Shown here in pieces: positions 60,816-64,000 of a stretch of DNA of 64,000 bases. The translations under genes and the position numbers were made by a program. Numbering within the stretch: the first letter of the stretch is position 1; every line of letters begins with the position of its first letter. A model generated the notes under the pieces. It made no database searches. It was not told where the DNA came from and was given only the letters and a program-made list of their open reading frames with translations. The stretch is from CADEEN01 sp040384625. GTDB lineage: Bacteria > Pseudomonadota > Gammaproteobacteria > Burkholderiales > Burkholderiaceae_C. The stretch is from assembly GCA_040384625.1 (NCBI GenBank), contig JAZKIW010000130.1:9156-73155 (forward strand), read 5' to 3'.

Positions 60816-61666
60816 AGCTCGATTTCTCCTTCGTAAACGGTTGCGGCGGGGCCGGTCATCAGCACGCGTCCGTCGCCACCCGGCCATTCGATAGTCAGTA
60901 GGCCGCCGCGCGTGTGCACGTCGACCTTGGCGTCGAGCCAGCCGAGGCGGATGCCGGCCACCACGGCGGCGCAGGCGCCGGTACCGCAGGCCAGGGTCTC
61001 GCCGGCACCGCGCTCGTAGACGCGCAAGGCGATCTCGCTCGACGAGCGCCGCTGCATGAAGCCGGCATTGACCCGACGCGCAAAGCGCGGGTGGGCCTCG
61101 ATGGCCGGGCCGAGCGTGCCCACCGGTGCGGTCTCGATGTCGTCGACCCTCAGCACGGCATGCGGGTTGCCCATCGACAGCACGGCGACGTCGAAGCGCC
61201 GCCCCTCGACCTCGAGTGGCCACAACGCAAAGCCCCCGACCTCGAGCGGCACCAGTCCGGCGGCATCGAAAGGCAGCTCGGCCAGGTCGAAGACCGGCGC
61301 ATTCATGTCGACCGTGACTCGGCCGTCGTCCTGCCAGCGCAGCTCGAGCTGGTTGTTGACCGTCTCGACACGCACGGTCGTCTTGTCGGTCAGGCCGTGC
61401 TCGCGCACATAGCGCACGAAGCAGCGCGCGCCGTTGCCGCAATGTTCGACCTCGTCGCCCGAGAATCCGTTGTAGATGCGGTAGCGGAAATCGACGCCGG
61501 GTGTCTCGGTGTTCTCGACCACCAGGATCTGGTCGGCGCCCACGCCGAAGCGCCGGTCTCCCAGCCGCTGCACCTGGGCTACGTCGAGTTCGATCGGCGC
61601 ACGCGTGGCGTCGAGCACGACGAAGTCGTTGCCCGCGCCCTGCATCTTGGTGAATCGCAACCGCAT
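60812..61666 (-). CDS. dapF: Diaminopimelate epimerase DapF
   Basis: Converts LL- to meso-diaminopimelate for lysine and peptidoglycan synthesis. It is 284 residues, the usual length. It opens MRLRFTKMQGAGNDFVVLDA. The two catalytic cysteines are in VEHCGNGARCFVRY (about residue 75) and LACGTGACAAVVAG (about 225). The substrate-binding SMGNPHAVL and YERGAGETLACG are intact. It is the head of the dapF-DUF484-xerC set, separated by 74 nt from the acyltransferase genes upstream. Confidence 0.97.
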   Translation of the reverse strand: MRLRFTKMQGAGNDFVVLDATRAPIELDVAQVQRLGDRRFGVGADQILVVENTETPGVDFRYRIYNGFSGDEVEHCGNGARCFVRYVREHGLTDKTTVRVETVNNQLELRWQDDGRVTVDMNAPVFDLAELPFDAAGLVPLEVGGFALWPLEVEGRRFDVAVLSMGNPHAVLRVDDIETAPVGTLGPAIEAHPRFARRVNAGFMQRRSSSEIALRVYERGAGETLACGTGACAAVVAGIRLGWLDAKVDVHTRGGLLTIEWPGGDGRVLMTGPAATVYEGEIEL

Positions 61667-61740
61667 GGCGAGGATTATCCGCGCGCCGCATTGGCGCGGC
61701 CGCTCGCCGGCGCATAGATCAAGGCGCGACGCCGCGACAC

Positions 61741-62619
61741 TCAGTAAAGCGGGGCGTCTCCCGCCGGCCGCGTCTTGAAGCGCTTGTGCACCCACAGGTA
61801 CTGGGCCGGGTTGCACCGCACCTCGGTCTCGATCCACTGGTTCATGCGCAGCGTGTCGGCCAGCGGATCGTCCGTGGGCCAATTCGGCAGTGGCGGCAGG
61901 AAACGCACGCGCCAGCCGCCCGAGGCCAGCATCTCGGCCACCACCGGCTGCACCGTCATGCCGAGCAGGCGGGCCATGCGCGAAGGTGCCAGCAAGGTGG
62001 CCGCCGGCACACCGAAGAAAGGAACGAAGGCGGCATCCTTGATGCCGAAATCCATGTCGGGGAGGTTGAAGAAGCCGAGGCCCTGCTGGCGGATGGCACG
62101 CAACAGCGGCTTGGCGCTGTCGCGGCGCGCAAACAACTCCGAACCGCCGAAGCGCTGGCGCCCCTTGCGTACCGCGGCGTCGAAGACCGGGTTGCTCTGC
62201 GCCTGGTAGATCGTCGCGCCGCGGCGCGTCTGGAATAGCTGCGTCGCTGTGGCGGCGACCTCGAGCGCCATGAAGTGCGGCACCAGCCACATCACCGGCG
62301 CTTGGCTGCGCTCGGCCAGGTGCACGTCGCCCTCGATCTCGATCAGGCGCTCGATGCGCGCACGTGGCGCGTACCAGAGCAGGCCGCGCTCGAGGATGCT
62401 GCGCCCGAGCCAGCCGAAGTGCTCGCGCACCAGCTTTGCGCGCGCCGCGGCGTCGAGTTCAGGCAGGCACAGCTCGATGTTGCGATTGGCGATGCGGCGC
62501 CGCTGGCCCGCCAGCGCATGCAGCAGAGCACCCATGCCTGCGCCGAGCGCCGCCTGCAAGCGCACCGGCAACCAGTGCAGCAGCCACAGCAACCCCAGCG
62601 CGAAGCGCGCACCGATCAT
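61741..62619 (-). CDS. LpxL/HtrB-family lipid A lauroyl acyltransferase
   Basis: Inner-membrane acyltransferase of 292 residues that adds a secondary acyl chain to lipid A. One N-terminal hydrophobic segment (ALGLLWLLHWLPVRLQAALG) is followed by the HX4E active site in WLVPHFMALEVAATAT (about residue 115). RRIANRNIELCLPELD and the terminal CNPAQYLWVHKRFKTRP are family hallmarks. It is translationally coupled (ATGA) to a second, related acyltransferase gene upstream. The acyl chain length cannot be read from the sequence. Confidence 0.9.
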   Translation of the reverse strand: MIGARFALGLLWLLHWLPVRLQAALGAGMGALLHALAGQRRRIANRNIELCLPELDAAARAKLVREHFGWLGRSILERGLLWYAPRARIERLIEIEGDVHLAERSQAPVMWLVPHFMALEVAATATQLFQTRRGATIYQAQSNPVFDAAVRKGRQRFGGSELFARRDSAKPLLRAIRQQGLGFFNLPDMDFGIKDAAFVPFFGVPAATLLAPSRMARLLGMTVQPVVAEMLASGGWRVRFLPPLPNWPTDDPLADTLRMNQWIETEVRCNPAQYLWVHKRFKTRPAGDAPLY

Positions 62620-63485
62620 GTGCCGCGCGGCCCTTTGTAGCGGTTGTAGCCCCACAGGTACTGCGCGGGGCACTGGCGGATCAGGAATTCCATCGCGCGG
62701 TTCATCACGGCGGCGCATTCTGTCTGATGGGCGGCGTCATCGCCGGCAAAGCGCGCTGCACTCGGCAGCGCCTCGGGCAGCTCGAAGACGCGTATGCACC
62801 AGCCGGCACCGTCCGGCAGCCGTTCGCCGAGCGTGAGCAGGACAGTGGCGCCGGTCTGCAGGGCCAGGCGCGAGGCCAGGGTCATGGTGTAGGCCGGTCT
62901 GCCGAAGAACGGGGCCCACACACCCATGCCCTCGGGCGGCACCTGGTCGGGCAGCAGACCCACGGTCTGGCCCTGGCGCAGCGCACGGATCATCTGGCGC
63001 ACCCCGGCCAGACTGGCCGGCGCTGTGAGCAGCCCCGGGCGGTCGCGCGCGGTGGTTTCCAGCTCACGCAGCCAGGCCTGCCTGGCCGGTCGGTAAAGGG
63101 CCGTCATCGGCCGACGTGCGCCAAAGCGTTCGGCATAGGCCTGGGCGATGACCTCGAAGGCGCCGAGGTGCGGTGTCAGCATCACCAGGCCCTGCGCAGC
63201 GCCGAGTGCGCGATCGATCAGCTCGGCCTGCCGCCACTGCACGGGGGGTTGCAGGCCCCCGGCCGCCGGACGCAACCACAGGCGCGGCAGTTCGGCCACC
63301 ATCCGGCCGGCGTGGGCCACGGCGGCACGCCGATCGCGCTGGCCGATACCGGCCAAGGCCGCATGGGTGCGCACGCGACGTCGGTAGCTGCCAGACAGCC
63401 CATAGCCGGCCCAACCGAGCAAAGCGCCGAGTGCGTGCAAAAACCCCAGGGATCGGCGTGATAGCCAGTACAGCGCGCTGAGCAT
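62616..63485 (-). CDS. LpxL/LpxM-family lysophospholipid/lipid A acyltransferase
   Basis: Second late acyltransferase, 289 residues. The N-terminal membrane segment is LSRRSLGFLHALGALLGWAG. The HX4E active site is LVMLTPHLGAFEVIAQAYAE (about residue 105), and the typical QTVGLLPDQVPPEGMGVWAP and terminal CPAQYLWGYNRYKGPR are present. It is paralogous to the downstream protein (both end in PAQYLW followed by a basic tail). The ATG lies just inside the 130-nt region divergent from metK. Confidence 0.88.
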   Translation of the reverse strand: MLSALYWLSRRSLGFLHALGALLGWAGYGLSGSYRRRVRTHAALAGIGQRDRRAAVAHAGRMVAELPRLWLRPAAGGLQPPVQWRQAELIDRALGAAQGLVMLTPHLGAFEVIAQAYAERFGARRPMTALYRPARQAWLRELETTARDRPGLLTAPASLAGVRQMIRALRQGQTVGLLPDQVPPEGMGVWAPFFGRPAYTMTLASRLALQTGATVLLTLGERLPDGAGWCIRVFELPEALPSAARFAGDDAAHQTECAAVMNRAMEFLIRQCPAQYLWGYNRYKGPRGT

Positions 63486-63491
63486 GTTTCT

Positions 63492-63497
63492 TATAAT
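63492..63497 (+). promoter_or_regulatory. Candidate -10 element of metK
   Basis: TATAAT is a perfect -10 match and would give a leader of about 112 nt before the metK GTG. No convincing -35 is present at 16-18 nt. It lies close to the divergent acyltransferase start. Confidence 0.5.
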
Positions 63498-63552
63498 CCC
63501 GCCATCGCCGAGTTATGAACTACTTGCGGGGCGATCCACAAATTCTGCTAAA

Positions 63553-63595
63553 GCGTTCGCCGCTCCTCCAGACCCAGGCCGGCAACGCGCCTTGC
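63553..63595 (+). promoter_or_regulatory. Structured metK leader with alternative hairpins
   Basis: GCGTT-C-GCCG (63553-63562) pairs with CGGC-AACGC (63580-63588), a 9-bp stem with one bulge and a 17-nt loop. An alternative hairpin, GCAA (63582-63585) with TTGC (63592-63595), uses part of the same 3' arm. It ends about 20 nt before the GTG start. It does not match any SAM or SAH riboswitch consensus that I know. Confidence 0.4.
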
Positions 63596-63615
63596 AACCC
63601 AACTGGAGTTTAAGA

Positions 63616-64000
63616 GTGGCCAACGATTTCCTTTTCACATCCGAGTCCGTTTCCGAGGGTCACCCCGACAAGGTGGCCGACCAGATCTCGGACGCCATCC
63701 TCGATGCGATCTTCAAGCAGGACCCGCGCAGCCGCGTCGCCGCCGAGACCCTGACCAACACCGGCCTGGTGGTGCTGGCCGGCGAGATCACCACCAACGC
63801 CCACGTCGACTACATCCAGGTCGCGCGCGACACCATCAAGCGCATCGGCTACGACAACACCGAGTACGGCATCGACTACAAGGGCTGCGCGGTGATGGTC
63901 TGCTACGACAAGCAGAGCAACGACATCGCCCAGGGCGTGGACCAGGCCAGCGACGACCACCTGAACACCGGCGCCGGCGACCAGGGCCTGATGTTCGGCT
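63616..64000 (+). CDS. metK: S-adenosylmethionine synthetase MetK (3' truncated by window edge)
   Basis: Makes S-adenosylmethionine from methionine and ATP. Only the first 128 residues are in the window. The signature FTSESVSEGHPDKVADQISD (with the ATP-binding His and Asp) and the loop GAGDQGLMFG, cut at the window end, are diagnostic. GEITTNAHVDY and YDKQSNDIAQGVDQA fit the first two repeats. The start is GTG with GGAG 8 nt before it. A perfect TATAAT and a structured leader of about 112 nt lie upstream. It is divergent from the lipid A acyltransferase gene. Confidence 0.97.
   Translation, partial: MANDFLFTSESVSEGHPDKVADQISDAILDAIFKQDPRSRVAAETLTNTGLVVLAGEITTNAHVDYIQVARDTIKRIGYDNTEYGIDYKGCAVMVCYDKQSNDIAQGVDQASDDHLNTGAGDQGLMFG

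Noticed and set aside
63498..63615. SAM or SAH riboswitch before metK
   Set aside because: The leader is structured, but I could not match the conserved core of SAM-I, SAM-II or SAH classes, so I list it only as an unclassified structured leader.

Overview
The window is high-GC (about two-thirds G+C) chromosomal DNA from a betaproteobacterium, most likely of the order Burkholderiales (Rubrivivax/Leptothrix/Piscinibacter-like). The reasons are the metK-acyltransferase-dapF-DUF484-xerC cluster, several Bug-type (tripartite tricarboxylate) receptors, a Liv-type ABC operon flanked by acyl-CoA ligases, and tight operons joined by ATGA or GTGA overlaps. I see no rRNA, tRNA, CRISPR array, transposase gene or prophage. 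Nothing points to recent gene transfer apart from a short non-coding repeat.

Layout. 1-4.4 kb: the 3' end of a type II secretion operon (gspD partial, gspE, gspF), then two tiny membrane/exported ORFs. 4.6-11.7 kb: a globin, a hybrid histidine kinase with an OmpR-type regulator, a Lon-like AAA+ ATPase, an exported beta-helix protein, a 5'-nucleotidase and a Crp/Fnr regulator. 11.8-20.4 kb: an eight-gene operon (acyl-CoA ligase, Liv-type ABC transporter, a 100-aa unknown, a PaaK-like ligase) with a Crp-type dyad at about -41.5. 20.4-28.2 kb: a catabolic region with two alpha/beta hydrolases, three Bug receptors, a ModA-like protein, a GntR regulator, an FAH-family enzyme and a GlcG/HbpS protein. 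28.3-34.9 kb: a methyltransferase, an osmoprotectant ABC operon in yehZYXW order, an aldo/keto reductase and an MFS transporter. 34.9-43.3 kb: a calcium-repeat exported protein, an HD-GYP protein, and a Ugp-like ABC operon with an inositol-phosphatase homologue that is interrupted by a 235-bp inverted-repeat element, then small lipoproteins including MliC.

43.4-52.7 kb: a MATE transporter, a YadGH-like ABC exporter, then the most interesting block. This is a partner-switching set (HATPase kinase, STAS antagonist, CHASE2-SpoIIE phosphatase, metallo-beta-lactamase-fold protein) wrapped around a FecR-domain protein and an OmpA-family lipoprotein. I infer an envelope-sensing switch whose output is not visible. 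52.8-64 kb: glmS, an Lrp regulator with an unusually AT-rich promoter, rlmI, two lipoproteins, an ECF sigma/anti-sigma pair behind a 50-nt hairpin, and the xerC-DUF484-dapF-acyltransferase operon divergent from metK, which is cut by the window edge.

Where start codons were ambiguous I used Shine-Dalgarno matches and stop/start overlaps. Several genes (5'-nucleotidase, yadG-like, lrp, rlmI) lack a Shine-Dalgarno and have a -10-like hexamer 6-8 nt before the start codon, which suggests leaderless mRNAs.
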